Below are positions 10,272-20,076 of a stretch of 64,000 nt of DNA, piece after piece. The stretch's first letter is position 1. The number at the start of each line of letters is the position of its first letter. A program made the translations under genes and the position numbers. The notes below the pieces were generated by a model. It did not search any database. It was not told where the DNA came from and saw only the letters and a list, made by a program, of their open reading frames with translations. This stretch comes from Aphelenchoides besseyi. Its lineage: Eukaryota > Nematoda > Chromadorea > Rhabditida > Aphelenchoididae. The DNA lies in NCBI GenBank assembly GCA_024699855.1, contig JAMPIQ010000002.1:14508001-14572000 (forward strand), in the 5' to 3' direction.

Positions 10272-12692
10272 TCAATGCAACGACGGCGTCTTTAAACATC
10301 CGGCCGATCGTCGCCTTCGAATTTCCCCATCAATGGTGCGGTTTTCAGAGATTTCTTGACCTAAATAAACGTATTTACTTACCAATTTAATAGGTTCGTC
10401 CTTGATCAAGATCCTTCCCACTTCACAACTTGGATTTGCCATGACTTGCGTCTTTTTACGGTTAATACGAAGTCCAATTTGCGATCCCACGTCATCCAGT
10501 TCGTTGAGCATAAGTTCAGCTGTTTGAAAGTCGTGCGCAAAAAGGACAATGTCATCAGCAAATCGAAGATGGTGGAGTCGTTCGCCGTCAATCCGAATTC
10601 CATAATTGCTCCAATCCAACTGACGAAAAACGTCTTCCAGTGTGGCAGTGAAGAGCTTCGGTGATATTGTGTCACCTTGTCTTACACCTCGGCTAACAGG
10701 TACTTCAATTGGTTGATAGAAGAGTTGGAATGTGGTGGAGCAATTGGTGTTGATGTTCTTGAGCGTTCGCGTGTATTTGCTGGAAATGTTCTGGTGGATC
10801 AGTGAGTTGATAACCGCGTTGATTTCCACGGAATCAAATGCCTTTTCGTAGTCTACAAAAACTAAACAAAGTGGCATTTTTACCTCACGACAGCGTTCCA
10901 TCACTTGGTTTACTGTTTGAAGGTGATCCATAGTTGAGAACCCAGAACGAAAACCAGCTTGTTCTCGCGGTTGCTCGAAGTCCAGTTGCGACGTCATTCG
11001 ATTGACCAGTACTTTGGTGAAAAGTTTGTAGACAGTTGGCAAGAGCGCGATGGGTCGATAGTTTCGAAGATCTTCAAGGTCGCCTTTCTTTGGGAGAATG
11101 ACTGTTCTTGAAGTTTTCCATTGTGCTGGAACATCTTCGTGCTGCAGGCAGTCGTTGAACATTGATGTCAAGGTGGTCCATAAAAGAAAACCACCATTTT
11201 TGAGCATCTCGTTCGTAATTCCATCGGGCCCAGGTGCTTTGTCGTTTTTCAAACTTTCCACGGCTGCACGAACTTCAGAGACAAGAATGTTAGAGACTGA
11301 TTCTTGTTCACGATTGTCAATTTCCGGCGGAACGTCTATTTTAGATGCAAAAAGATCCGTGTAGAACTCTTTACATCGTTTCTCAATGTCCGACCGTTTT
11401 GTCAACATTGTCCCATCTTTTGCTTTTAGTGTTCGCATTGTTCCCAGTTGCTGTCGGAGTTGACGTTTGCACTTCTTCAGGCTTCGATGGTGTTGCGCAG
11501 CGTCGAGGAGTTTCTGGAGTCGAAAGTTGTCGAAGTCCTGTTTAACCTCTCGCCGTATAAGCTTTGAAAGTTCAATGAACTCAATCGGGTTGGTGGCGCG
11601 GTCCATTTCCTTCCGTTTCTTCAGCAACAAATGTGTTTGTTCCGTCAGACGAGAAGAATGTTGTGGTTTGGTCATTGAAGCGGTGTTGACGCAGGATTGA
11701 AGTTTTTCCTGAAAACAAGCAAACTTATCAGTCAACGTACCCTTCAGTTCCCAATCCGTATTGTCGATCTTATTGCGTAGAACATCGGCGTTAAACGTAC
11801 GTGCTTTGTGGACAAATTTTCTGCGCTTGCAAAGCATCGGCACATCGAGTGTAAAACGAACCGGTCGGTGGTCAGATCCATTGAGCCGAGAAATAAATTC
11901 GATGTTAGTTACTAACCTTCTGTTGTTGATTAGACCGTAATCGATTTCATTTCTGTACTTGTTTCCATTGCCATCCGAGTTGCATGATTCCCACGTCCAT
12001 CGCTTTGCTGGGTTCTTTTGGAAGTAGCTATTGATAATGTAGAGATGTTGTTCTTCTGCAAAGTCTGCAAACATCTCTCCATATCCGTCTTCTTTCCATT
12101 CGGTTCCGGTAAAGGTTCCCATGAAACGTTGTGTAGTTGTTCTCGGGCCAAGTTGACAGTTGAAGTCGCCTATTACCATCTTGTGAGAAGCAGGTTGGTC
12201 TAGTGCGTCTCGAAGTTCGTCGTAGAATTGTTCAATGTCGTCCAGTGCATAGCCAGAGTGTGGTGCATACGCTTGAACAATGAGCATTGTCTTCTTTTGG
12301 TCCAGTTTGATCTTCAATGTAGCAACTCGATGAGATCGTGTGTCAACTTCCATAATTTGGTCAACAATACGCTTGTTCACAATGAATCCAACGCCTCCAA
12401 TTCGTCCGTCCGCTGCTCCAATGATAAGTTCGTCGCCGGTTTCAGTCCATTTTGTTCTTGATTCCGTGCGTGCATGTGTTTCGCAAAGTCCAATAACGTC
12501 GTACTTGAATCCAGGAAGATCTCGGAGTTGTTCCATCAGAAGATTCTTCCTTGCCGCGTTTTCGATGCCGTACTGTAGGTTGTAGGTCAAGACATGAAGC
12601 TGTTGGGAGGTACTCAATTCATGGCGGTTTTGTTCTGCAGGTCCGTTTGAAGTCCGTTGCGTCCTTGTACCCGTAGAACGCTGGTGCTCCAA
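10272..12692 (-). CDS. RTE endonuclease-reverse transcriptase ORF
   Basis: The 806-codon frame has an N-terminal APE-like endonuclease (YNLQYG, YAPHSG, GDFNCQLG, EIDYGLINNRR, SDHRPVRF, roughly residues 30-290). A reverse transcriptase follows (APGPDGI, NYRPIALLP, GFRSGFSTMDHL, FVDYEKAFDS, GVRQGDTISP and the catalytic FADD, roughly residues 450-780). The last codons (CLKTPSLH) are flanking DNA read by chance. No internal stop is present. The domain order is that of RTE-clade non-LTR elements. Confidence 0.9.
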   Translation of the reverse strand: MEHQRSTGTRTQRTSNGPAEQNRHELSTSQQLHVLTYNLQYGIENAARKNLLMEQLRDLPGFKYDVIGLCETHARTESRTKWTETGDELIIGAADGRIGGVGFIVNKRIVDQIMEVDTRSHRVATLKIKLDQKKTMLIVQAYAPHSGYALDDIEQFYDELRDALDQPASHKMVIGDFNCQLGPRTTTQRFMGTFTGTEWKEDGYGEMFADFAEEQHLYIINSYFQKNPAKRWTWESCNSDGNGNKYRNEIDYGLINNRRLVTNIEFISRLNGSDHRPVRFTLDVPMLCKRRKFVHKARTFNADVLRNKIDNTDWELKGTLTDKFACFQEKLQSCVNTASMTKPQHSSRLTEQTHLLLKKRKEMDRATNPIEFIELSKLIRREVKQDFDNFRLQKLLDAAQHHRSLKKCKRQLRQQLGTMRTLKAKDGTMLTKRSDIEKRCKEFYTDLFASKIDVPPEIDNREQESVSNILVSEVRAAVESLKNDKAPGPDGITNEMLKNGGFLLWTTLTSMFNDCLQHEDVPAQWKTSRTVILPKKGDLEDLRNYRPIALLPTVYKLFTKVLVNRMTSQLDFEQPREQAGFRSGFSTMDHLQTVNQVMERCREVKMPLCLVFVDYEKAFDSVEINAVINSLIHQNISSKYTRTLKNINTNCSTTFQLFYQPIEVPVSRGVRQGDTISPKLFTATLEDVFRQLDWSNYGIRIDGERLHHLRFADDIVLFAHDFQTAELMLNELDDVGSQIGLRINRKKTQVMANPSCEVGRILIKDEPIKLVSKYVYLGQEISENRTIDGEIRRRRSAGCLKTPSLH

Positions 12693-12889
12693 AACACCAG
12701 TGCGGACCCTCTTTAGTCGAGTCGTAGCGAGTTTTGTTTAAGGTCCGCTTGCGGGTTGCCAGCCCTGGAGTAGACCGGGTGTACTTTACGTCGTACCCAG
12801 ACGTATCGAAGTTGGCCTACTCGGATGTTCCGAAAAACATCCGAGCGTTTCCCGCCGCACACCACGTGGAGGTCTTCGATTTGTGCAGC
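10276..12889 (-). mobile_element. RTE-type LINE, 3'-truncated
   Basis: The insertion sits in exon 1 of P3 on the opposite strand. It has an endonuclease-reverse transcriptase ORF and about 200 bases of 5' leader. The ORF stops abruptly after EIRRRRSAG, before the usual C-terminal part, and the element ends there with no 3' UTR or tail. Loss of the 3' end is unusual, because LINEs are normally truncated at the 5' end. It suggests a later deletion or a recombination-mediated insertion. No clear target duplication is seen. Confidence 0.8.
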
Positions 12890-14292
12890 GAGTCTTGTCG
12901 TTTCTTGCAAAACGAATATCTGAATCCGTGTCGTTATCTGTGCACAGCCGATGGCCGTTTTCTATACGAACTGTGTCTATACAAAAACTCAGTTACCGTC
13001 AACGACAGCTACACCGGAGACTTCACGTAAGTTGATCAGAAAACGATCATTGCTGGAAGGTCTTTTAGCACAATCATCCCAAGAAAGAACTACCGCAGTA
13101 GTCATTTTGCTACATATTACCTCGAAAATGGAGATCGCGTGGTTTTTATTGGACTAAAAGGAAGAGAGTATCATTGGACGTCTTTGAAATTCGACCCCAC
13201 CTTCACCTCACTGACGACAAAGATTACTCCAATCACTGATGAAACGAATCGAATACTCGAAGGAAGATGGTTAAATTTCAATATTCAATTTGTCGCGGCC
13301 AACAGTTCGACGTTGTTTGTTGTGTTAGAACATCGTCTCGAAGAGTCGGGGCAAATGGTTTTATACTGGTACAACGTAACGACACGAGCTACTACACCTA
13401 TTGGTCGTGTCTTAACTTCATTTAGACGATATGGATTGAAACATCAATTTCACAGAGGAAGAATCTATTTCGTATATTACGACCATGCTAGCATTACCGA
13501 TGGCATTAGTTATATTGACTTGAATCCAACGACCAATACCTTCGATTCCAATGGACTGCCGATTCTCACGATGTCCAAACTGAATATAAAAGAAGTAGGT
13601 CATAATCTGAAATCGAAGTTGTAGTTTCACATTTCAGATCAAACCTGCTCGTCTCTTTTTCCTCAACTTTGTCGCTAAGTCCGATTATGTGTACATTACT
13701 TCCTATCAACAACCGGGGTTGCCGTTTGATTGCTGTTATTTGTTCGTGTACAATCTGCTCAACGACCAATACAGGACTTGCTTGTTGAGATCAAGTGTCG
13801 CACCGATAGTGGAAGCAATGGGAGTTGAGGACGGCATTTTGACTATTTATACAAAGAAACTCAGTTTACTGTTGAATCAACAACTACTAACATCATTTCG
13901 CTACACTCTCAAGTTTGTGTTTGATCTGATAACCCAAATACTTTCGATTTCAGTCGTCCCGAAACACTCACTGCGTTGGCACGACGTGCATGTCCACGAA
14001 GATTGAAAGGAATCTGCGATCGTGCTTCGTTGCTTCGTTCACGATTTGTCCAGCAAAAACACCACTTCAAGAGGTCTGCATCAGCTCATTTGTAGCTTCA
14101 CGAACTTTCGACTTAATTCGCAATGAACACTATTCGATATTTCCATTGGAACTTGTTGATGAATAAGAATTCGTATGTGATAACATTTTGAAGCCCTGTG
14201 GTCAATTACAACCAGAAACAAGAATCGATTCTTAGCACCCGGCTGATGAACTGTAAACTCGTTGGTTAGTGTGCTGGATCCTTCGACCAAAA

Positions 14293-14943
14293 ATGACTAC
14301 AGACGGTAGAAAAGAACGGCCGAGCAACAGTGTCGTGTGTTCATTTAATTCGAATCGCTTTACTTGTTTTCATAAACAGAAGTTCTGATGCTACAGAAAT
14401 CAACTGTAGATGGCAATTTGATCCCCAAAATAGTTTATTCTCAGCTTCTCTTCAGATGCCATCGGAATATGAATGTGCCTAAATTCATTTCGGCACTGTT
14501 GAGCACCTTCCACAATCAACCGGCTTCTTTGATGACCTCATTTGACTATATGATCACAGAAGAGTTGTTTGTGTTGATGAAGAGATGAACGGTCATTTTG
14601 AAGCAGCCGACTTGCGATCATGAAGACATTGAACGGTTCAGATGACACAATAACCAATGATTGGAGTATGAAGTCGATGTGGTCCAGTGAGTTCTTAATC
14701 GACTTCTATAGTGAACGTCCTTTTCATTTCGTGCTTCTCGCGCACTTGTTTAACGGGAACTTTGTATCGTACGAATTGAATTTCGGCAAACAGCTAAACG
14801 ATTGTAATGATGAATACCAGGTTTTGGCCCAATCATCTTCAGATACGATTGCTTACGAAAAGAGATCACACCAACAGAGTTTTCACGCAGATCGAATAAA
14901 CATTTCTGATTGTTTATTTACTTTAGTTTTGTACAACGAGTAA
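14293..14943 (+). CDS. S3: uncharacterised conserved protein
   Basis: This is the copy-3 version of S, starting MTTDGRKERPSN about 200 bases after the P3 stop and ending with LFTLVLYNE. The same two introns are intact. It differs from S2 by a few substitutions (for example KIVYSQ for KKVYSQ, MWSSEF for ILFSEF). If P and S are co-transcribed, the LINE in P3 could affect S3 as well. Confidence 0.5.
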
Positions 14944-15029
14944 GAGTATTGTGAAGCCAAAGGTCTTAGAGCACAGAAATGACTCGGTAATTAGTTTGTT
15001 GTCAACAATAAATAGGCAATCTCGAAAGC

Positions 15030-16020
15030 TTTCGATTGACCTTCCATATCACTAAAAACAAGTCATTGACAGTTGAAGGAACTAAAACTTACAATTTCTT
15101 TTCATGCAACTCGACGTTTTGAAGCTCCATTGCTTTGAGTTCATTGCGGGTTTTGATCAGCTCCTCTTCGGCTTCGGTTTGTGCTGCTTTCGTGTCATCC
15201 AATTCTTTTTGAACATCGGCCAGTTGTTCACGCAACTCAACAACTCTTCAGCGGACTTGTCTTCCTAAACAACACTCTGTAATCACGATTCCAACTAGGC
15301 CTATACCTTTCCATCACTCTTCGTGTTCTTCATGTCGGACAACGCGTTGTTAATGGCCAAAAGCATCTCGTGACTTAGTTTGTACTCAAGATACAATTTG
15401 TTGGTCATTTCGGCGACTGACGAGGTAGAGACATAACCGGAAAGTGCTAAACAACGTGAACCTCAAAACAACCACCTCACTCGAAACTTACTGTGTGGAC
15501 TCCACGGCGTCGGAACTTCCAATTCGACTGGCGATTGTTCGCTGAAGTGCGTTGTTCAATTTGAACGCGATGAACACGAACTGAACGACATTAATGGCGA
15601 AGAACATTCCAAACTAAAGCAACCGGTTCATAAATCAGCTGAAATCGAATACTAACCTCAAATGATTTGTCATGCCGAACACAATACACCGAAACGAGCA
15701 TTGCAAATAGACTTTGAATGAAGAGCGGCGTGAACACGAAACACCACGAGATATCTTCGCCCGGCGTCTCTTCATTGATGAACTCCAACTTGTAACAACA
15801 GAGTACTTCGAATGCCACCAACAACAAGTGCTGAATCATACACAGGCACATGCAAACAAAGTCGACACATGATCCAGCATCAGCGTTAAAAGAAAATGGA
15901 AATCAAATCAAAGTTTAAGGTCTTATCGAGCCGGTGGACTCATACAAAATCCAACGAGAAAACCCACGAGAACAACCAATTCGCCGATCCATAGCGGAAT
16001 GAAGAGCACGACGAAAAGTG
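15030..16020 (-). pseudogene. T3: TMEM185-like plus coiled-coil, 5'-truncated copy
   Basis: Structure and lesions are as in T2: fusion to the Z 3' flank, donor AT instead of GT after SPPAR, and the single-base loss in EELLKLREQ. It shares with T2 the SDMKNTKSDGK coding variant and an intact GTATAG donor, unlike T1 and T4. Confidence 0.7.
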
Positions 16021-16176
16021 TGTGCGTTTACAGAAGAGAAGGTTTATTGGAAATAACAAGTTACAACGCAACAAAAGTCGATTCGAAACATTGTAATGGC
16101 AAGAAGAGTTACAAACTCGATCGCTTTTAGACAACACACGGAGAGATTGATTGCTCGTCGCTTTCGGTCCCACTTG

Positions 16177-16445
16177 CTATTGATCGCTACGTTCCGACCT
16201 ACAAATAGTGTTCATTTATTGAGATTTTCAACTCACTTCCCCATTTGCCCAAATTTGGGATCCGAATAACAGTTAGCTGAACAGAAAAGCAATTACTCTT
16301 CATTTTTTAACTTACTTTTGTCGCAATCCATCGTATAATGTCCGGTTATTTGGCAGTCTTGACAGTAGCTTTTTTCTGAAATCATTCAATTATACCCGGA
16401 ATTGGGCGATTACATACCTTTCTTTTCATCTTTTTTTTCATCCAT
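16177..16445 (-). CDS. Z3: zinc-knuckle micro-protein
   Basis: Four exons as in Z1. The protein differs from Z1 only at residue 2 (Asp for Asn: MDEKKDEKK). The knuckle is C-x2-C-x4-H-x4-C. Z3 and Z1 lie in the same orientation 13 kb apart and are almost identical, while the copy between them (Z2) is strongly diverged. Confidence 0.6.
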
Positions 16446-16658
16446 TTCGAACTGAAGACAAAAGGTCGTGGAAAACGAAACAAAAGAACGTTGATCTTGT
16501 CTAATCGTTACAAAAGAGAACCCGAGAAGTCACGTACACAGAACATAACACGAGTTCTTGTCGTCAATCTAACCAACAAGATCGTCGAATCGACAATCGG
16601 ACACGCGTAGAAAAGAACAAAACGAAAGAAATTCGACTCATCAGCGAAACGATCGAAA

Positions 16659-16925
16659 GTGAAGCTGCTCGAGTGGTGGATTGGAAGGGTGCCGTCGACC
16701 ACCGAAGATTGGAACCGACGACAAGCAGAGGGTTTAGTAATTTTTCGGCAACTGCAACTAACAGCGTCCGCTGATCAATCGCCCACCTCGTCATCGCTGC
16801 CCGTCAATTCATCGCTAATTGGGAAAATGAGTTTGATCGTCTGTTTCACCAAAAGGAATTCGGTTTTCATGATGAGGTTCATGTACACTAAGAATACGAG
16901 AATCAGTGGCAGTTTAGATCTTTGA
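16659..16925 (+). CDS. K3: open frame divergent from Z3, low confidence
   Basis: Copy-3 version of K1, with the same 88-codon length and a few substitutions (EGLVIF for ERLVIF). It sits head-to-head with Z3. It may be no more than shared upstream DNA. Confidence 0.2.
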   Translation: MKLLEWWIGRVPSTTEDWNRRQAEGLVIFRQLQLTASADQSPTSSSLPVNSSLIGKMSLIVCFTKRNSVFMMRFMYTKNTRISGSLDL

Positions 16926-17537
16926 ATTGGCAGCAGATACAAAAACATTCAAAACGATCTCGATGAGTCAACAAGAATTGCAAAAGCGTTGTCTCGACCG
17001 ATGATAATCCGCGTGATATGACTGATAAACGAAATGCATAGTCGGCAAGTATCCCCGAATTCGCCCAACGGAACCCACTGGTGTGTGTGGTCGGCGCCCA
17101 ATCAGAGTTCGCGAGACGGAAAGGTTTTTGGGAGGTCTTTCGCTACTGTAGACTTTCGCCCGAATTGTCGAGGCGTTGATGACTTGAGGAGATTGATGAA
17201 AATGACCGTTGCAAAGCTCGTTGGCATCGGTTCCCGCTTTTTTCGAAGCGAACATCTCTAACTATTCGTAGTTTAACGCTCATTCCTTCGGCGCCCGTTT
17301 TTTGAGCGCTCAGTTACTGCGATTGCGCTTCAAATACACAGGACTAAGATAAAAACAGGCGCCATTAAGCAGACGGTCCATTAGAAGACGCGATAGGAAA
17401 GCGTGTAAGTCGGTAGCAATTTTCGTTCGTTGCTACAAACACCCGAGAGTTTAAGATCCGATGCCCAGCTTCACAAAGTCTCTCGATCACCGTAAGGCCT
17501 GCAAATAAGAACGCCAAAGAAATTAAACTGAACTTGA

Positions 17538-17837
17538 ATGCTTAATGAGAACAAAGAGAAGATGGAAACCGTTAAGAAAACGATGATCGTTCAAAGCGAA
17601 AGGCCAAATAGTTGGGCAACGATTGTGCTCACGGAAGCTGATCATAACGCGAAAGTAAACAGGAAACTTAAGGCGAATCACGTTGACGATTACGCAAATC
17701 CACGAGATCGATTCAAACGCGTACAAAACACAAATTCGTGGTCGAAAAGCAAAAACACATCGAAGTCGCGAAATCGAAGCTTCTTTGGGAGCTTTTGGTC
17801 CAACCACGCAGCTAAGCTTTCACAGAAACCCAATTGA
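17538..17837 (+). CDS. Small ORF in the inverted repeat, copy 1, low confidence
   Basis: This 99-codon frame starts MLNENKEKMETVKKTM. A related frame lies inverted at 18423-18713. Between the two, a substitution (SERPNSW versus SERPTSW) leaves the frame open. The peptide is polar and basic (FKRVQNTNSWSKSKN). It may be a real small gene divergent from Z4 or simply open sequence in the Z4 upstream region. Confidence 0.3.
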   Translation: MLNENKEKMETVKKTMIVQSERPNSWATIVLTEADHNAKVNRKLKANHVDDYANPRDRFKRVQNTNSWSKSKNTSKSRNRSFFGSFWSNHAAKLSQKPN

Positions 17838-18422
17838 ATTCGCTTATCAGCTTGAGGAAAACAAAAATCTCCCGAACTTTCGAATCGACATGGCGAGCGG
17901 TTTTGCTTAACCGCTGAAATTTTGTCGACCAAAAAGATTGTCGTAATTTCTGCGCTCATTCGAAGACAATCGACGAGGGAGAATGAACGGACTCTCGATT
18001 GGCGTTTCGAACGACTTATGGAAATAGCCAACTGAGATTTAAGTCCATGAACGCGAGTGTGTCTAATGCATCAAACACGGGAATTGCGAGAACACTGGCA
18101 GTGCTTATTGAAAGCACCGTAAGATGGTCGAAGATCGGGCGATTTTGACGAACGTTCGATCTTCGACCATTTGATCTTCTCGAACTTCCGGTGTATTCTT
18201 CTTTTTTTCTCGCGTTACCCTTCTTTAGCTTTAAACTGTCGGTCCGCCTCCTTTAGCAACCAAATCGCTGTTTATAAGCAGCACCGTTTCTGTTGATTTT
18301 TCATATTGCGTCATTCAATGGAGCGTCTGCTTAATGGCGCCTGTTTTTATCTTAGTCCTGTGTATTTGAAGCGCAATCGCAGTAACTGAGCGCTCAAAAA
18401 ACGGGCGCCAAAGGAATGAGCG

Positions 18423-18713
18423 TTAAACTACGAATACGGTAGAGATCTTGGACCAAAAGCTCCCAAAGAAGCTTCGATTTCGCGACTTCGATGTGTTTTT
18501 GCTTTTCGACCACGAATTTGTGTTTTGTACGCGTTTGAATCGATCTCGTGGATTTGCGTAATCGTCAACGTGATTCGCCTTAAGTTTCCTGTTTACTTTC
18601 GCGTTATGATCAGCTTCCGTGAGCACAATCGTTGCCCAACTAGTTGGCCTTTCGCTTTGAACGATCATCGTTTTCTTAACGGTTTCCATCTTCTCTTTGT
18701 TCTCATTAAGCAT
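18423..18713 (-). CDS. Small ORF in the inverted repeat, copy 2, low confidence
   Basis: Inverted partner of 17538-17837, with the same first 87 or so codons and a different end (KISTVFVV) where the arm stops. It lies head-to-head with Z4 with about 47 bases between the two ATGs, so a shared bidirectional promoter is possible. Confidence 0.3.
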   Translation of the reverse strand: MLNENKEKMETVKKTMIVQSERPTSWATIVLTEADHNAKVNRKLKANHVDDYANPRDRFKRVQNTNSWSKSKNTSKSRNRSFFGSFWSKISTVFVV

Positions 18714-18759
18714 TCAAGTTCAGTTTAATTTCTTTGGCGTTCTTATTTTCAGACTTAAA

Positions 18760-19012
18760 ATGGATGGCAAAAAAGAAGAAAAAAAAGGTAAGTCGCGATA
18801 GCGGATATAATTAATTATATGATTTCAGAAGTCTGCGCCACATGCAAACAAGAGCATGCGACGAATACCTGCCCGGACGGTAAGTTAAAAAATGAAAAAG
18901 TAATAGCTTTTCTTTATAGCTCATCGATATTCTGATGATAAATTTGGGCAATGGGGAAAGTAAGTGCAACATTTCGATGAGGAAAATAACAATTTTCAGA
19001 GCTAAACGTTAG
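18760..19012 (+). CDS. Z4: zinc-knuckle micro-protein (43 residues)
   Basis: Four exons join in frame. They encode a lysine-rich start (MDGKKEEKKE), a knuckle C-x2-C-x3-H-x4-C (CATCKQEHATNTC), then YSDDKFGQWGK and a final AKR. Exon lengths, intron phases and the tail motif match Z1-Z3, so this is one gene family. The 3' flank (AATAAACTTTC...AACGCACACACT) is the same sequence that is fused to T in copies 1-3, which marks this as the parental arrangement. Confidence 0.65.
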
Positions 19013-20076
19013 CGAACGATCGATGTAGAGATGGAATCGAGCAACAGGCAATCAATCTTCGTGTATCTTGTTCAAACACCGAATCCAATTTCTGTAACTA
19101 TCTTCTTGCCATTACAATTTTTCGTATCTTTCATCGCATTAGTTATTTTGTCTTCGGCTTTAGTTGCGTTGTAACTTGTTATTTCCAATAAACTTTCTTT
19201 TGTAAACGCACACACTATCGATTCTAATCAAAAGACAAACAAGCCTTTGATGACAATCATTGCAATCTCCAAAACACCATCTTCCATTATGACAACCATG
19301 TCCCGTACTTTCCGATTAAACACCGTGTGATTCGCATAAACATCAAAGTTTTGAACAAAGTCAAAATGCTTGATTATAAAGTGAATTAGCAGACAAAGTT
19401 GTGAATATGAATCATGTATTGAATTACGCCAACTGTTTGTTGCTTCGAAGTTCAGCGAGTGATCAGATTTAGAGCCTTTGAATTGAACAGAAAGATGGTG
19501 CTTCCCAAGTAGTCTACAGTATTCGCGTGTGTTCTGATTGCTGGTTTTGATAACTCCAACTGTTTTCTGAGACAACAATTCGTTTGAATTATGATGTTTG
19601 TGTACATGAATTGTTTACAGCGAACTACCAAGTCACTTCTTGCACCGCTTCTAAACACGTTTGGCTTCACAATATTCTTAATCGTTGTACAAACTAAAGC
19701 GAACAACGGAGAGACTTCTAAAGGAACAGAAACTTTGTTATGAAAGTGTTGAAGTTCTACGACATTATCTGAGCATTCGATTACTTTTGACTACGAATTC
19801 GGTTGATGCAGTCGAAGCGAATGCACGTGAACGTGGAAATTCGACTTTGAATTCGGCGTCTTGAGCGGCAGTTCGCGTTGACAACAAACATTTTTGGACG
19901 TCACACCAACAGAAATCTTTCCAACAATAAACTCGTGGGAATACGTTTTGCGTGAATGGCTAAAATCAAATGTGATTAGGCAAATTATCGAAAGCTATTC
20001 ACTACCTATTTGTCGGTTCGACAATTCTTCCGAATTTATCATAGAAATCACATCCGCTCGTTTTTAAGCGAATTCA
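19013..20076. other. Gap between Z4 and T4, with diverged unit fragments
   Basis: This about 1-kb stretch is absent from copies 1-3. Bases 19610-19710 are a diverged match to the T 3' end (compare 6426-6515: GGCTTCACAATA.TCTTA.TCGTTGTACAAA). Bases about 19900-19950 resemble the end of S. A minus-strand frame at 19228-19578 (116 codons, ending VIMEDGVLEIAMIVIKG) is weakly like the second half of S. It looks like an older, scrambled copy of part of the unit. Confidence 0.5.

Larger units (their letters stand above)
10261..14095 (+). pseudogene. P3: copy of P interrupted by an RTE LINE
   Basis: The first 15 coding bases of P (ATGTCCGCCGTTCAA) lie at 10261-10275. The gene resumes at 12890 (GAGTCTTGTCG) and runs with intact exons and introns to the stop at 14095. 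Compared with P2, 21 bases (codons for PTILNAV) are replaced by 2,614 bp of LINE. The remaining exons are in frame and nearly identical to P2. The LINE flank happens to keep an open frame into exon 1, but without an ATG at its start, so expression would need a new promoter and start. Confidence 0.8.
4218..17230. repeat. Palindrome B: inverted arms of about 4.75 kb around an 893-bp spacer
   Basis: Bases 4218-8974 match the reverse complement of 9868-17230 once the 2,614-bp LINE at 10276-12889 is removed. Arm lengths are then 4,757 and 4,749 bases. Each arm carries a complete Z-T-S-P gene set. The spacer is 8975-9867. Because 4218-6564 is also the right arm of palindrome A, the two palindromes are nested and share an arm. 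Confidence 0.9.
17256..18756. repeat. Inverted repeats upstream of Z4, in shuffled order
   Basis: Bases 17496-17806 match the reverse complement of 18449-18756 (about 310 bp). Bases 17256-17400 match the reverse complement of about 18310-18445. The order of the two blocks differs between the sides, so this is not a simple palindrome. The outer end of the longer arm is the DNA immediately upstream of the Z4 start codon. Confidence 0.75.
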
